Below are positions 18,193 through 27,624 of a DNA stretch of 64,000 bases, in pieces. The position numbers and the translations under genes were made by a program. Source of the DNA: Roseibium limicola (GTDB lineage Bacteria; Pseudomonadota; Alphaproteobacteria; Rhizobiales; Stappiaceae); assembly GCF_017313085.1 (NCBI RefSeq), contig NZ_JAFLNF010000005.1:186001-250000 (forward strand), read 5' to 3'. Position 1 is the stretch's first letter, and each line of letters opens with the position of its first letter. The notes below the pieces were generated by a model. The model was not told where the DNA came from. It saw nothing but the letters and a program-made list of their open reading frames with translations, and made no database searches.

Positions 18193-19573
18193 GATGGAGT
18201 TTATCGGGATTGGCGGGCTCGTTGTCCTGTTCATCCTGCTGTCCCTGCGCGCGCCTGTTGGTCTGTCGATGCTGCTGGTCGGCATCGGTGGCTACTATTG
18301 CCTGTCGCTGGCCGCGCCGTACGTTCGCTTTCTGCCTTACATCAAGCAGTTCAAGACGCTTCTGTGGTCGAACATGGCGAACTACGACCTGTCGGTCATC
18401 CCGCTGTTCGTCTTCATGGGGTATCTCGCCAGTCAGGCGGGATTGAGCCAGGATCTGTTCCGTGGAATGAGTGCGCTGATGTCGCGCTTCCGGGGCGGTG
18501 TTGCCATGTCAGCGATTGGCGCCTGCGCTGGTTTCGGCGCAGTCTGCGGATCTTCCCTGGCAACGGCTTCCACCATGGGCCGCGTTGCTCTGCCTGAGCT
18601 TCGTCGGATGAATTATTCGCCACGTCTGGCAACTGGTGCCCTTGCAGCCGGTGGAACGCTCGGTATCCTGATCCCGCCATCTGTCGCCTTGGTGATCTAT
18701 GCGGTCATCGTCGAAGCTTCGATCATCGATATGTTCCGGGCTGCGATCATCCCCGGCCTGATTGCCGTGCTGTTCTTCATCTCCGTGATTGCCATCATGG
18801 TGCGGATCAACCCGAAACTTGCTCCCAAGACTTCCGACATGGATCCGGCAGAACGCAAGACAGCACTGCTGAGGTTGATTCCCGTATTGTTGATCTTCGG
18901 GTCGATTATCCTGGGTCTGGGCGTTGGTCTGTTTACACCTACTCCGGCTGCCGGGGTCGGGGTGTTCGCCATTCTGGTCTATGGATTCGCCCAGCGGTTC
19001 TGGGGCGAGAAGGGGCTGAATATCAAGGGCGTCTCCACGGCACTGCTTGAAACGGCCATCACCTCCGGCATGATCTATTACATCCTGTTCGGCGCGGAGG
19101 TTCTCAAGGGCTTCTTCACCCGGGCAGGCTTGCCTTCGGCAATGGCAACCTGGGCCGGATCCAGCGGGCTCGACCCGTGGCTGGTGCTGATCATCATGCT
19201 GCTGATCTTCATCCTGCTTGGCTGTTTCATGGACAGCCTGGCGATGATCCTTGTTGTCGTTCCTTTCTTCTGGCCGGTTTTGATCGACCTGAATGGCGGG
19301 GATTATGCGACGGCTGCTTCATCAACCTTCGGAATGAGCGTGGATGAGCTCAAGATCTGGTTCGGTATCCTGTCGCTTATAGTCGTGGAGTTGGGGCTGA
19401 TCACACCGCCTGTCGGTCTGAACGTCTTCATCATCAATGCGCTCGCCAAGGACGTTCCGATGTCAGAGACGTTCAAGGGCGTCATTCCCTTCTTCGGAGT
19501 GGAATTGATCCGGGTGGCGCTGCTGATTTTCTTCCCTGTCCTAGTGCTGTTCATGCCCAGTGCACTTGGATAG
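18185..19573 (+). CDS. dctM: TRAP transporter large permease (DctM)
   Basis: A 462-residue polytopic protein with about 12 hydrophobic helices from the ATG at 18185, which has GAAAGGAAAA just before it. Typical DctM stretches are seen: YDLSVIPLFVFMGYLASQAG, GGVAMSAIGACAGFGAVCGSS, GTLGILIPPSVALVIYAVI and LGLITPPVGLNVFIINALA. It moves the substrate across the inner membrane, driven by the sodium gradient in most members. It is the last gene of the dctPQM unit and is followed by a strong terminator. Confidence 0.95.
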   Translation: MGEMEFIGIGGLVVLFILLSLRAPVGLSMLLVGIGGYYCLSLAAPYVRFLPYIKQFKTLLWSNMANYDLSVIPLFVFMGYLASQAGLSQDLFRGMSALMSRFRGGVAMSAIGACAGFGAVCGSSLATASTMGRVALPELRRMNYSPRLATGALAAGGTLGILIPPSVALVIYAVIVEASIIDMFRAAIIPGLIAVLFFISVIAIMVRINPKLAPKTSDMDPAERKTALLRLIPVLLIFGSIILGLGVGLFTPTPAAGVGVFAILVYGFAQRFWGEKGLNIKGVSTALLETAITSGMIYYILFGAEVLKGFFTRAGLPSAMATWAGSSGLDPWLVLIIMLLIFILLGCFMDSLAMILVVVPFFWPVLIDLNGGDYATAASSTFGMSVDELKIWFGILSLIVVELGLITPPVGLNVFIINALAKDVPMSETFKGVIPFFGVELIRVALLIFFPVLVLFMPSALG

Positions 19574-19613
19574 CGATGCTGTCGTTGCCTCGGCTTTTGC
19601 CTGAAAAACTTAC

Positions 19614-19648
19614 AAACCCCGCCGGTTATCATGCCGGCGGGGTTTTTC
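19614..19648 (+). terminator. Intrinsic terminator of the dctPQM operon
   Basis: AAACCCCGCCGG (19614-19625) pairs perfectly with 19634-19645 around an 8-nt loop, and the stem runs into TTTTT. Confidence 0.93.
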
Positions 19649-19825
19649 GTATTGATACAGCGATTGCCACAGGCTGAGCCTGAATTGGGTTGCCGTTTTG
19701 TTTGATGATCGAAATTGAGACGAAAATACCAGCGCTCGGATTTCGTTCGCAATCCCATTCGTTTATTCCTCGGTGTCTCGCACCTACTTTAGACCCAACA
19801 TCAGACGAACCGGAAAAAGGGTTTC

Positions 19826-20689
19826 ATGACCGCCATCTCCTCGGCTTCTTCGGCCCTGTGCACCCTCGCGATTGCTGCGGGTGCAAAAATTCTTGAGATC
19901 TATGAAGCAGAAGCGGTCACTGCGGCTTCCAAGGCCGACGGGTCTCCGGTGACAGCTGCGGACGAAGCAGCCGAAGAGGTGATCCTTGCCGGTCTGGCCA
20001 AGCTTTTCCCCGGTGTGCCCGTTGTGGCTGAAGAAGCCGTAGAAGCGGGTAACTTGCCGGTTGTCCAGAACCGCTATTTTCTCGTTGATCCGCTCGACGG
20101 AACCAAGGAGTTCATCAGCCGAAATGGTCAGTTCACGGTCAATATCGCTCTGATCGAAGACGGCTTACCGGTTTTTGGCGTTGTCTATGCCCCGGCACTT
20201 GATGAAATCTACTGGGGCGGAGCGTTCCCGGCCGAGATGAGTGACAGCCAGGACGCTGGCGCTTACCAGGCCGATGTGTTGGACGGTGTGCTTGGCGCAG
20301 TGCGCAAGATTGCCGTTCGTCCGGTCCCCGCCGGTGGTCTGTCGGTTCTTGCCAGCCGCTCGCATCTCTCGGCAGAGACCGCCGAGTTCATCGAGAAATT
20401 CGAGGTGGATGAAAAGCTGTCTGTCGGGTCCAGCCTGAAGCTGTGCTGGGTTGCTTGTGGCAAGGCGGATCTCTACCCGCGCATGGCCCCGACGATGCAA
20501 TGGGACATTGCTGCAGGTGATGCGGTTCTGCGCGCAGCCGGTGGCACGGTTCTGGAAGCGGAGACCTGGACGCTCCGGCGCTACGCGGTGCCGGAGGGCG
20601 CAGTCAAATCCGACCTTCTCAATCCCTATTTCGTGGCTGTTAGCGATGTCGAGATTCTGGCCGCTGCCGGATTTCCGGTTGCTGGCTGA
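19826..20689 (+). CDS. cysQ: 3'(2'),5'-bisphosphate nucleotidase
   Basis: A 287-residue member of the inositol monophosphatase superfamily. It removes the 3'-phosphate from PAP (adenosine 3',5'-bisphosphate), a by-product of sulfate assimilation. Metal-binding motifs are in order: SPVTAADEAAEEVIL, VVAEEAVE, the core DPLDGTKEFISR and the C-terminal WDIAAGDAVLRAAGG. TKEF after DPLDG is the CysQ form and separates it from the phosphatase at 32078, which has TANF. It is placed 66 bp ahead of cysD on the same strand, so a sulfur function is well supported. Confidence 0.93.
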   Translation: MTAISSASSALCTLAIAAGAKILEIYEAEAVTAASKADGSPVTAADEAAEEVILAGLAKLFPGVPVVAEEAVEAGNLPVVQNRYFLVDPLDGTKEFISRNGQFTVNIALIEDGLPVFGVVYAPALDEIYWGGAFPAEMSDSQDAGAYQADVLDGVLGAVRKIAVRPVPAGGLSVLASRSHLSAETAEFIEKFEVDEKLSVGSSLKLCWVACGKADLYPRMAPTMQWDIAAGDAVLRAAGGTVLEAETWTLRRYAVPEGAVKSDLLNPYFVAVSDVEILAAAGFPVAG

Positions 20690-20755
20690 ACGGCCAAACG
20701 CTTGATGTTGTCTGAGACCGGACCGAGGTCCGAGAAAACCAAAAAGGGTGTCCAT

Positions 20756-21685
20756 ATGGATACGACACATACGGATCTTTCTTCCGACCGACTGAGCAAT
20801 CTGCGGCGTCTTGAGGCAGAAAGCATCCACATCATCCGCGAGGTTGCTGCCGAGTTCCGCAACCCGGTGATGCTTTATTCCATCGGCAAGGACAGCAGCG
20901 TCATGCTGCATCTTGCGATGAAGGCATTCTATCCTTCCAAGCCGCCATTTCCGCTGATGCACGTGGATACCACGTGGAAGTTCCGCGACATGATCAAGTT
21001 CCGCGATGAAACCGTGGAACGCCTAGGTCTGGATCTGATCGTCCATTCCAATCCGGAAGGTCTGGAGAAGGGCATCAATCCGTTCGACCATGGTTCTTCG
21101 GTCCACACGCACATTATGAAGACTGAGGCGCTCAAGCAGGCGCTGACCAAATACGGCTTTGATGCAGCCTTCGGCGGTGCCCGCCGTGATGAGGAAAAGA
21201 GCCGCGCCAAGGAGCGGGTGTTTTCGTTTAGAAATACGAACCACGGCTGGGATCCCAAGAACCAACGGCCGGAACTCTGGAACCTCTATAACGGGCGTGT
21301 CTCCAAAGGCGAAAGCATTCGAGCCTTCCCGCTGTCGAATTGGACCGAGTTGGACATCTGGCAGTACATCCTGACGGAGAATATCCCGATGGTGCCGCTG
21401 TATTTCGCTGCACCACGTCCGGTGGTCGAGCGCGATGGCATGTTGATCATGGTCGACGATGACCGCATGACCATCCTGCCGGGCGAAACGGTGGAAGAAA
21501 AGCTTGTTCGCTTCCGGACCCTTGGCTGCTATCCGCTGACAGGCGCCATTGAATCCGATGCCGACACGCTGCCCAAGATTGTACGCGAAATGCTGATTGC
21601 GCGCACCTCGGAGCGGTCAGGTCGCCTGATCGATCATGACGACAGCGCCTCCATGGAAAAGAAAAAGCGGGAAGGGTATTTCTGA
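20756..21685 (+). CDS. cysD: Sulfate adenylyltransferase subunit 2
   Basis: A 309-residue PAPS-reductase-like ATP pyrophosphatase from the ATG at 20756; an upstream in-frame ATG at 20705 is not needed and lacks family-like sequence. It makes APS from sulfate and ATP together with the CysN GTPase. Visible are the PP-loop [48 protein letters not shown], and the C-terminal [13 protein letters not shown] followed by EKKKREGYF. Its stop and the cysNC start overlap in TGATG, so the two are coupled. Confidence 0.95.
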   Translation: MDTTHTDLSSDRLSNLRRLEAESIHIIREVAAEFRNPVMLYSIGKDSSVMLHLAMKAFYPSKPPFPLMHVDTTWKFRDMIKFRDETVERLGLDLIVHSNPEGLEKGINPFDHGSSVHTHIMKTEALKQALTKYGFDAAFGGARRDEEKSRAKERVFSFRNTNHGWDPKNQRPELWNLYNGRVSKGESIRAFPLSNWTELDIWQYILTENIPMVPLYFAAPRPVVERDGMLIMVDDDRMTILPGETVEEKLVRFRTLGCYPLTGAIESDADTLPKIVREMLIARTSERSGRLIDHDDSASMEKKKREGYF

Positions 21686-23625
21686 TGTCGGATACCGAAA
21701 CCATCACCGCTTCGGCGGAAACCGTCACTGACTACATTCTGGCGCAGGAAGAAAAGGACCAGCTCCGCTTCCTGACCTGTGGCTCCGTTGATGACGGCAA
21801 GTCTACCCTCATCGGGCGACTTCTGTTCGATACCAAGCTGATCTTTGAAGATCAGCTCGCCGCTCTGGAGAAGGATTCCAGGCGCCACGGTACGGTCGGC
21901 GAGGAAATGGATCTGGCGCTGCTGGTGGACGGCCTGGAAGCCGAGCGCGAGCAGGGCATCACCATTGATGTTGCCTATCGCTTCTTTGCCACCGACAAGC
22001 GCAAGTTCATCGTTGCCGACACGCCGGGGCATGAGCAATACACCCGCAATATGGCGACCGGTGCGTCGACTGCCGACCTGGCCGTTCTGCTGGTCGATGC
22101 CCGCCATGGTTTGATGGTGCAGACCCGGCGGCATGCGTACATTGCGTCGCTTTTGGGCATTCGTCATGTGGTGCTTGCGATCAACAAGATCGATCTGGTT
22201 GATTTCTCCCAGGAGCGTTTTGAGGAAATCCGCCAGGAATTCGCAGCCTTTGCGACCGGATTTGATTTTGAAACCCTCGAAGCAATCCCGATGTCTGCGC
22301 GATATGGCGATAACGTCACGATCCGTAGCGAGAAAATGGACTGGTTTGAAGGCCCGACGCTGCTTGAGCATTTGGAAACTGTCCAGATTGGCATTCATGA
22401 GCTCAATCAGCCGTTCCGTTTCCCGGTCCAGTGGGTGAACCGTCCGAACCTCGATTTCCGGGGCTATTCCGGCACAATTGCCGCAGGTACAGTTTCCATT
22501 GGCGACGAGCTTGTGGTCGCGGCTTCCGGCAAGACGTCCAAAGTGCAGGAAATTGTCACGCCAGTTGGTAATCAGCCGTCAGCGGCGGCTGGTGAAGCGG
22601 TCACGATCACACTGGAAGACGAGATCGATATTTCCCGTGGTGATTTGCTGGCAACCTCAGGGTCCCGCCCTGATGTCGCAGATCAGATGGCAGCCCATCT
22701 AATCTGGATGAATGACGCGCCGCTCTTTCCGGGCCGATCTTACCTGATGAAAATCGGGACGAAGACCGTGACGGCGACCGTCACGGAGATTAAGCACAAG
22801 ATCAACGTCAACACCTTCGAGCAGGTGGCAGGCAAGCAGATAGATCTCAATGAGATTGCCTTCTGTAACCTCTCCCTGAGTGCGCCGGTTGCCTTTGATC
22901 CCTATGAGGCCAACCGCACAACTGGGTCGTTTATCCTGATCGACCGGTTGACCAATGCGACTGTCGGAGCAGGGATGGTGTGGTTTGCACTGCGTCGCGC
23001 CACCAACATTCATTGGCAGGCAATGCATGTTGACAAGCAGGCCCGTGCGACCAACCTCGGCCAGCGTCCGGCGGTGCTCTGGTTCACCGGATTGAGTGGA
23101 TCGGGCAAGTCGACTATCGCGTCGATTGTCGAGCGCAAGTTGCACCTTGAAGGGCGCCATACCTACACGCTCGACGGGGACAACGTGCGTCACGGACTGA
23201 ACCGCGATCTTGGCTTTGCCGACGTCGACCGGGTGGAGAATATCCGCCGGGTTGGCGAAGTGTCGAAGCTGTTTGTCGACGCCGGCCTGATCACCTTGGT
23301 GTCTTTCATCTCGCCGTTCCGCGCCGAGCGCGACTTGGCACGTGAGATGGTCGGGTCTGACGAGTTCATCGAGATCTTTGTCGATACGCCGATCGAAGAA
23401 TGCAAGAAGCGCGATCCGAAGGGCCTCTACGCCAAGGCTGAGGCGGGTGAGATCAAGAACTTCACCGGCATCGACAGCCCGTACGAAGCGCCGGTCAATC
23501 CGGAACTTCGATTGTCGAATGTTGGACGTGATCCTGAAGAGGTCGCCGAAGAGGTGATCGAATACCTGCGCGCCAACAATTATTTGGTGCCACCGGCCAG
23601 CATCGCGGATGGCGCTGGCATCTGA
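21685..23625 (+). CDS. cysNC: Bifunctional sulfate adenylyltransferase subunit 1 / APS kinase
   Basis: A 646-residue fusion. The N-terminal part (about 1-440) is the CysN GTPase with its G1 motif [14 protein letters not shown] (32-45), [15 protein letters not shown] and INKIDLVD, followed by EF-Tu-like beta-barrels. The C-terminal part (about 455-646) is APS kinase (CysC) with P-loop [13 protein letters not shown] and [17 protein letters not shown]. The protein drives APS synthesis by GTP hydrolysis and then phosphorylates APS to PAPS. The fusion is common in rhizobia (as NodQ/CysNC). It is followed by a strong terminator, so cysQ-cysD-cysNC is one unit. Confidence 0.96.
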   Translation: MSDTETITASAETVTDYILAQEEKDQLRFLTCGSVDDGKSTLIGRLLFDTKLIFEDQLAALEKDSRRHGTVGEEMDLALLVDGLEAEREQGITIDVAYRFFATDKRKFIVADTPGHEQYTRNMATGASTADLAVLLVDARHGLMVQTRRHAYIASLLGIRHVVLAINKIDLVDFSQERFEEIRQEFAAFATGFDFETLEAIPMSARYGDNVTIRSEKMDWFEGPTLLEHLETVQIGIHELNQPFRFPVQWVNRPNLDFRGYSGTIAAGTVSIGDELVVAASGKTSKVQEIVTPVGNQPSAAAGEAVTITLEDEIDISRGDLLATSGSRPDVADQMAAHLIWMNDAPLFPGRSYLMKIGTKTVTATVTEIKHKINVNTFEQVAGKQIDLNEIAFCNLSLSAPVAFDPYEANRTTGSFILIDRLTNATVGAGMVWFALRRATNIHWQAMHVDKQARATNLGQRPAVLWFTGLSGSGKSTIASIVERKLHLEGRHTYTLDGDNVRHGLNRDLGFADVDRVENIRRVGEVSKLFVDAGLITLVSFISPFRAERDLAREMVGSDEFIEIFVDTPIEECKKRDPKGLYAKAEAGEIKNFTGIDSPYEAPVNPELRLSNVGRDPEEVAEEVIEYLRANNYLVPPASIADGAGI

Positions 23626-23649
23626 TCAGGCTCCCCTGATGATAACTGA

Positions 23650-23692
23650 AATCAAGAAGAGCCGGGCCGTATGGTCCGGCTCTTCTTGATTA
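23650..23692 (+). terminator. Intrinsic terminator of the cysQ-cysD-cysNC unit
   Basis: AATCAAGAAGAGCCGG (23650-23665) pairs perfectly with 23676-23691, and the inner loop pairs further (CC/GG). The outer A/T bases give U-runs in both directions. Confidence 0.88.
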
Positions 23693-23772
23693 AGTGCCAC
23701 AGTCGGCCGTCTGATCTCTACAGGCGCGGGGTGGGGGCTTGCCTGCTTGCAGCGAAGCGCTTATAGAAATCT

Positions 23773-23795
23773 CGAATGTAATATTATAACGCCTC
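23773..23795 (+). promoter_or_regulatory. Candidate Zur box upstream of znuC
   Basis: The core GTAATATTATAAC (23778-23790) differs from the symmetrical Zur-type core GTTATANTATAAC at one base, and is preceded by GAAT. It lies 30 bp upstream of the znuC start, in the expected promoter position. The zur gene is the last gene of the same row, so autoregulation by zinc is the natural reading. Confidence 0.6.
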
Positions 23796-23820
23796 TGAAT
23801 GTGAGGCGGTGGAGTTGACC

Positions 23821-24696
23821 ATGGCCTCGACAGGCGAGCCTCAAAGTCTGATTGAACTGCGCCAGGCAGGGATCTTTCGTGATGGGCGATGGCTGGTTCA
23901 GGGAATCGATCTGGCCGTGGCTCCGAGGCAGATCGTGACGCTGATCGGGCCGAACGGCTCTGGCAAGTCGACGACCGCCAAGATGGCGCTGGGTATCCTT
24001 TCCCCCTCCGAGGGAGAGGCCTTGCGGCGCCCCCGCTTGCGCGTCGGTTATGTGCCGCAAAAGCTTCAGGTGGACTGGACCTTGCCGTTGAAGGTCAAGC
24101 GGTTGATGGGGCTGACCCAGTCGATATCCTCCAGCGATATGCTGGCTTCACTTGGCCGGACAGGCGCTGCTCATCTGCTGGAATACGAAGTGCGCAATCT
24201 CTCCGGGGGCGAGTTGCAACGGGTTCTGCTGGCCCGGGCCATTGCACGCAAACCGGATCTGCTTGTGCTGGATGAGCCGGTGCAGGGCGTCGATTATTCC
24301 GGTGAGATTGAAATCTACGACATGATCGCCAATCTGCGGGACGAACTGGGGTGCGGAATCCTGATGATTTCCCATGATCTGCATGTGGTCATGGCCTCCA
24401 CCGATCATGTGGTCTGTCTGAATGGCCATGTCTGCTGCCGCGGAACGCCTGGAGCGGTCAGCCAGAGCAAGAGCTTTCGTGAGCTGTTTGGCCGGCGTGC
24501 CGGGTTGGCACTTTATGAGCACAAGCATGACCACGAGCATTTGCCTGACGGGCGGGTGCGCCACGCGGATGGATCAGTTTCCGAGAGCTGCGCGGGTGAA
24601 CACTGCGATTCGCCCGCTCACGGCCATGACCACGGGCATCATGATCATGCACATGAGCCGGTTCTTACGGTGACGGAGAAGACGGGCAATGCTTGA
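23821..24696 (+). CDS. znuC: Zinc ABC transporter ATP-binding protein
   Basis: A 291-residue ABC ATPase from the ATG at 23821, with GGAG 7 bp before it; a GTG at 23809 is possible but weaker. Walker A is GPNGSGKST (43-51), the signature is LSGGELQRVLLARAIA, Walker B is LLVLDEPVQGVD, and the H-loop is LMISHDLH. The last 60 residues are rich in histidine (EHKHDHEHLPDG, then GHDHGHHDHAH), a tail likely to bind Zn(II) in the cytoplasm and seen in some alphaproteobacterial ZnuC proteins. It powers zinc import with ZnuB. No ZnuA gene lies nearby. Confidence 0.93.
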   Translation: MASTGEPQSLIELRQAGIFRDGRWLVQGIDLAVAPRQIVTLIGPNGSGKSTTAKMALGILSPSEGEALRRPRLRVGYVPQKLQVDWTLPLKVKRLMGLTQSISSSDMLASLGRTGAAHLLEYEVRNLSGGELQRVLLARAIARKPDLLVLDEPVQGVDYSGEIEIYDMIANLRDELGCGILMISHDLHVVMASTDHVVCLNGHVCCRGTPGAVSQSKSFRELFGRRAGLALYEHKHDHEHLPDGRVRHADGSVSESCAGEHCDSPAHGHDHGHHDHAHEPVLTVTEKTGNA

Positions 24697-25489
24697 CGAT
24701 TTTTTCCTCCGGGCTCTGCTGGCTGGTATCGGCATCGCCGTGGTGGCTGGTCCCTTCGGCTGCTTCATCGTCTGGCGGCGCATGTCCTACTTCGGCGACA
24801 CCCTGTCTCACGCCGGGCTTCTGGGGGTTGCGCTGTCTCTGGCGCTTGAAATCAACACCATGCTTGCTGTCTTTGCAGTCTCTGCCTTGTTGGCTGTTCT
24901 GCTGGTGGTTTTGTCGCGGCGCCCGTCTTTGTCCAGTGATGCCCTGTTGGGGCTTCTATCCCACTCCGCCTTGGCCATCGGGCTGGTGTGTCTGTCCTTC
25001 ATGACATGGGTCCGGATGGATTTGCTCGGACTTCTCTTCGGCGATATTCTTGCCGTCGGTCGCGCCGATCTGGCGCTGATCTATGGGGGCGGGGCCTCGG
25101 TGCTGCTGATTCTTTGGCGGATCTGGGGTCGTCTGTTTGCGGCGACCGTTAGCCCGGAGCTTGCTGCAGCGGAAGGCGCTCAACCGCAGCGCATGGAGCT
25201 TGTTTTCGTGCTGTTGATGGCAGCCGTCATCGCCATTGCGATGAAGGTTGTGGGCGTTCTGCTGATCACCGCCCTGCTGATCATGCCGGCAGCCGCCGCG
25301 CGCCGTCTGTCTTCTGGACCCGAACAGATGGCTCTCGTTGCCAGTGGGCTTGGGGTTGCCGCAGTCGTGGGCGGGCTGTATGGCTCGCTTTTCTGGGATA
25401 CGCCCTCCGGGCCGTCGATCGTCGTTGCGGCTCTGTTGCTTTTTCTCGTCAGCTTGTTGCCGGTCTTCGGTCGACAAAGCGCCAATTGA
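24689..25489 (+). CDS. znuB: Zinc ABC transporter permease
   Basis: A 266-residue ABC-3 family membrane protein with about eight hydrophobic helices. It starts with FLRALLAGIGIAVVAGPFGC. It carries the WRRMSYFGDTLSHAGLLGVA motif and the conserved VGVLLITALLIMPAAAARRL loop typical of ZnuB/MntB-type permeases. Its start overlaps the znuC end by 8 bp, so the two are coupled. Zinc, not manganese, is favoured because the operon ends in zur. Confidence 0.94.
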   Translation: MLDDFFLRALLAGIGIAVVAGPFGCFIVWRRMSYFGDTLSHAGLLGVALSLALEINTMLAVFAVSALLAVLLVVLSRRPSLSSDALLGLLSHSALAIGLVCLSFMTWVRMDLLGLLFGDILAVGRADLALIYGGGASVLLILWRIWGRLFAATVSPELAAAEGAQPQRMELVFVLLMAAVIAIAMKVVGVLLITALLIMPAAAARRLSSGPEQMALVASGLGVAAVVGGLYGSLFWDTPSGPSIVVAALLLFLVSLLPVFGRQSAN

Positions 25490-25518
25490 GGTGAGCCGTT
25501 CGCGGCAAGGGAACTGAA

Positions 25519-25929
25519 ATGCACGAGCACGCCCCCAAGTCCAAACTGGAACTGACCCGCAATCAGGCACTGGTCTTTGACGCGCTGGCTGATGCCGGTG
25601 GTCCACTGACCGCTTACGCAATCCTCGATGCATTACGTGAAGAGGGAATGCGGGCTCCGTTGCAGGTCTACCGCGCGTTGACCAAGCTGATGAATGTTGG
25701 GCTGGTGCATCGGCTGGAAAGCCTGAATGCCTTCGTCGTGTGTCGGCATCCGGAGTGCTCGTCTCACGAGACCGCGGCCTTTGCGATTTGTGAAACATGC
25801 GGGCAGGTCGATGAATTCGCACCCGATGAAGCTGTCAGCTTGCTGCAGTCCTGGGCGAGTGATCACAAGTTTGCTCTTGCGAGAACAACCATAGAATTGC
25901 GTGGCGAGTGCTCTTCCTGTCATAAGTAA
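25519..25929 (+). CDS. zur: Zinc-responsive Fur-family repressor (Zur)
   Basis: A 136-residue Fur-superfamily protein. The winged helix is at about 10-75 (TRNQALVFDALADAGGPLTA; RAPLQVYRALTKLMNVGLVH). The dimer/metal domain carries the structural zinc pairs CETC (about 94-97) and CSSC (near the C-terminus), plus regulatory His/Cys ligands (VCRHPECSSHE). It is co-directional with znuCB and starts 29 bp after znuB. Zur binds Zn(II) and shuts off zinc import. The candidate operator upstream of znuC fits autoregulation. Confidence 0.92.
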   Translation: MHEHAPKSKLELTRNQALVFDALADAGGPLTAYAILDALREEGMRAPLQVYRALTKLMNVGLVHRLESLNAFVVCRHPECSSHETAAFAICETCGQVDEFAPDEAVSLLQSWASDHKFALARTTIELRGECSSCHK

Positions 25930-26118
25930 CAGTGCTTATTTATTTCCTGCATAGGTAGTTGATCCATTTTACTGCAACGTAAACCAATGGGAAATGCAAC
26001 TGCTCCTAGTTTCTTGCCTTGAGGGAAGGTTGGCCGCATGTCTGCAGCCACCTTTCTGTTCAAGAAGTGTTGGCTCGGATGTTCATGACCGGGGCCAATC
26101 GAACTGGCAGGAGCGTTG

Positions 26119-27240
26119 ATGCGCATCGGGATCATTGGCTGCGGAGCCATTTCAGAAAGCTATATTCAGAGTCTTCCACGGTTTCGGGGCATGGAGATTA
26201 ATGCTTGCGCCGACTTGAATCGCGGCATGGCGGAACGCCTGAGCAATGCCTACGGAATCCGGCGGCTCACTGTGACCGATCTGTTGCAGGCGCCAGACGT
26301 CGATCTGGTTCTTAATCTCACATCAGCTGACGCCCACTATGCTGTCGGGCGCGAGGTGCTGCTGGCCGGTAAGCATCTCTATAGCGAGAAGCCTTTGGCA
26401 CTGACCTTTGAGCAGGCCCGGACATTGCAAGACCTCGCGGTCAAGCATCGCCGGGGGCTGGGCGTCGCTCCGGATACCTTCCTCACCGCACCCTATCAGC
26501 AGGCCCGTGCCATTTTGGAATCGGGGCAGCTGGGGAAAGTGAGCTTTGCCACCTGCCGGGTGATGAACCGCGGGGCAGAAAGCCGACGCCATCCGCATAT
26601 CGACACGCAATACTATGAGGGGCAGGGGCCGTTGGTTCACCAGGGCCCCTATTGCATCAGCACGCTGGTGTCCCTCTTTGGCGCGGTACAACGTGTTTCA
26701 GCTCTCAGCCTGCGCTCGGAACCCGTGCGTCGTGCCAGAGACGGCAATGGCGAGGAGCTTGTCTTCGATGTCAAATGCCAGACCACTTATCAGGCATTGC
26801 TTGTCTTTGAAAACGAGCTTCATGTCAGTTTGACATTAAGCTGGGATGTGTGGAGCGAAGGCAGCTCTGCAATCGAGATCTTCGGCACGCAGGGCGCGCT
26901 CAAATTGCCGGATCCTTCCAACTACACTGGGGCCCTGGAGCTTAGTATGTCACCGGGCGGGGCTCAGCAGGTACGCGATGACGAGAGTTTTTATGTTGCA
27001 GGCGCGACCACGCAAAAACAGGCGGAAGACTTTTATCGCGGTCTCGCTTTGGCCGACATGATCCGTGCTCTGCGCGAAGGCGGGGCCTACCGCTGCTCGG
27101 ATTTTCTTGGCGTTCACGTGGTGGAAGTTCTGGAAGCAATCGACCAGGCAGCACAGGATGGTTCTGTGCTCGAAATGAAAACCGGATGCATCTCACCCCA
27201 GCAATTGACGACTATCGACGTCGAGGACCTGCTGGCCTGA
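26119..27240 (+). CDS. Gfo/Idh/MocA-family oxidoreductase
   Basis: A 373-residue NAD(P)-dependent dehydrogenase of unknown substrate. The N-terminal Rossmann fold begins MRIGIIGCGAISESYIQS. The EKP motif is clear (YSEKPLALTFEQA, around 93-105), with the catalytic-region Lys. The C-terminal domain carries the expected beta-sheet (VNRGAESRRHPHIDTQYYE-type segments). The start at 26119 is backed by CAGGAG 7 bp upstream; a TTG 3 bp earlier is in the same frame. Members oxidise sugars, inositols or amino-sugar nucleotides. Nothing beside it hints at the substrate: zur is 190 bp upstream and the next gene is convergent. Confidence 0.87.
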   Translation: MRIGIIGCGAISESYIQSLPRFRGMEINACADLNRGMAERLSNAYGIRRLTVTDLLQAPDVDLVLNLTSADAHYAVGREVLLAGKHLYSEKPLALTFEQARTLQDLAVKHRRGLGVAPDTFLTAPYQQARAILESGQLGKVSFATCRVMNRGAESRRHPHIDTQYYEGQGPLVHQGPYCISTLVSLFGAVQRVSALSLRSEPVRRARDGNGEELVFDVKCQTTYQALLVFENELHVSLTLSWDVWSEGSSAIEIFGTQGALKLPDPSNYTGALELSMSPGGAQQVRDDESFYVAGATTQKQAEDFYRGLALADMIRALREGGAYRCSDFLGVHVVEVLEAIDQAAQDGSVLEMKTGCISPQQLTTIDVEDLLA

Positions 27241-27342
27241 CGGCCCGGCACAGCTCATTGTCGGTATTTGTCAAAAGCTGATGCTGGCGAAGGGATGTCG
27301 GAGTTGAATTAAGGTCAGGAACCGGAATGGTGAAGCGGGCGC

Positions 27343-27624
27343 TCAAATCGCCCGTTTCAACAGGCTTTCGGCCGGGCCGATATAACGCACGCCCATCCGG
27401 TCATCGGAGCGCCAGACTACCTCAACCGGGCGGCGGTTCGATTCATTGTCGATGTAAAGCAGGAAGTTGTTCGGCACTCCAACGGTGCTCGGCAGAACCA
27501 GCAAGGCTCCGGTCTCATTGGCGTTGCGAATGGTGCAGTTAAACACCTGCGACAGGCCACCAAAGACGATGCGAGCGGATTTTAGGGTGCGGCGACGTGG
27601 CTCTGCTCTGCGCTCTTCGGTCAT
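27343..27624 (-). CDS. PilZ-domain protein (possible c-di-GMP binder)
   Basis: A 93-residue single-domain protein. It carries the Arg-rich PilZ N-terminal motif (ERRAEPRRRTLKSARI) and the downstream RNANETGALL in place of the common D/N-x-S-x-x-G. A beta-barrel pattern follows to EVVWRSDDRMGVRYIG. PilZ proteins sense cyclic di-GMP and steer motility, secretion or polysaccharide synthesis. The Ser-to-Asn change in the second motif may weaken binding. The gene stands alone between a convergent oxidoreductase and an AT-rich gap. Confidence 0.8.
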   Translation of the reverse strand: MTEERRAEPRRRTLKSARIVFGGLSQVFNCTIRNANETGALLVLPSTVGVPNNFLLYIDNESNRRPVEVVWRSDDRMGVRYIGPAESLLKRAI

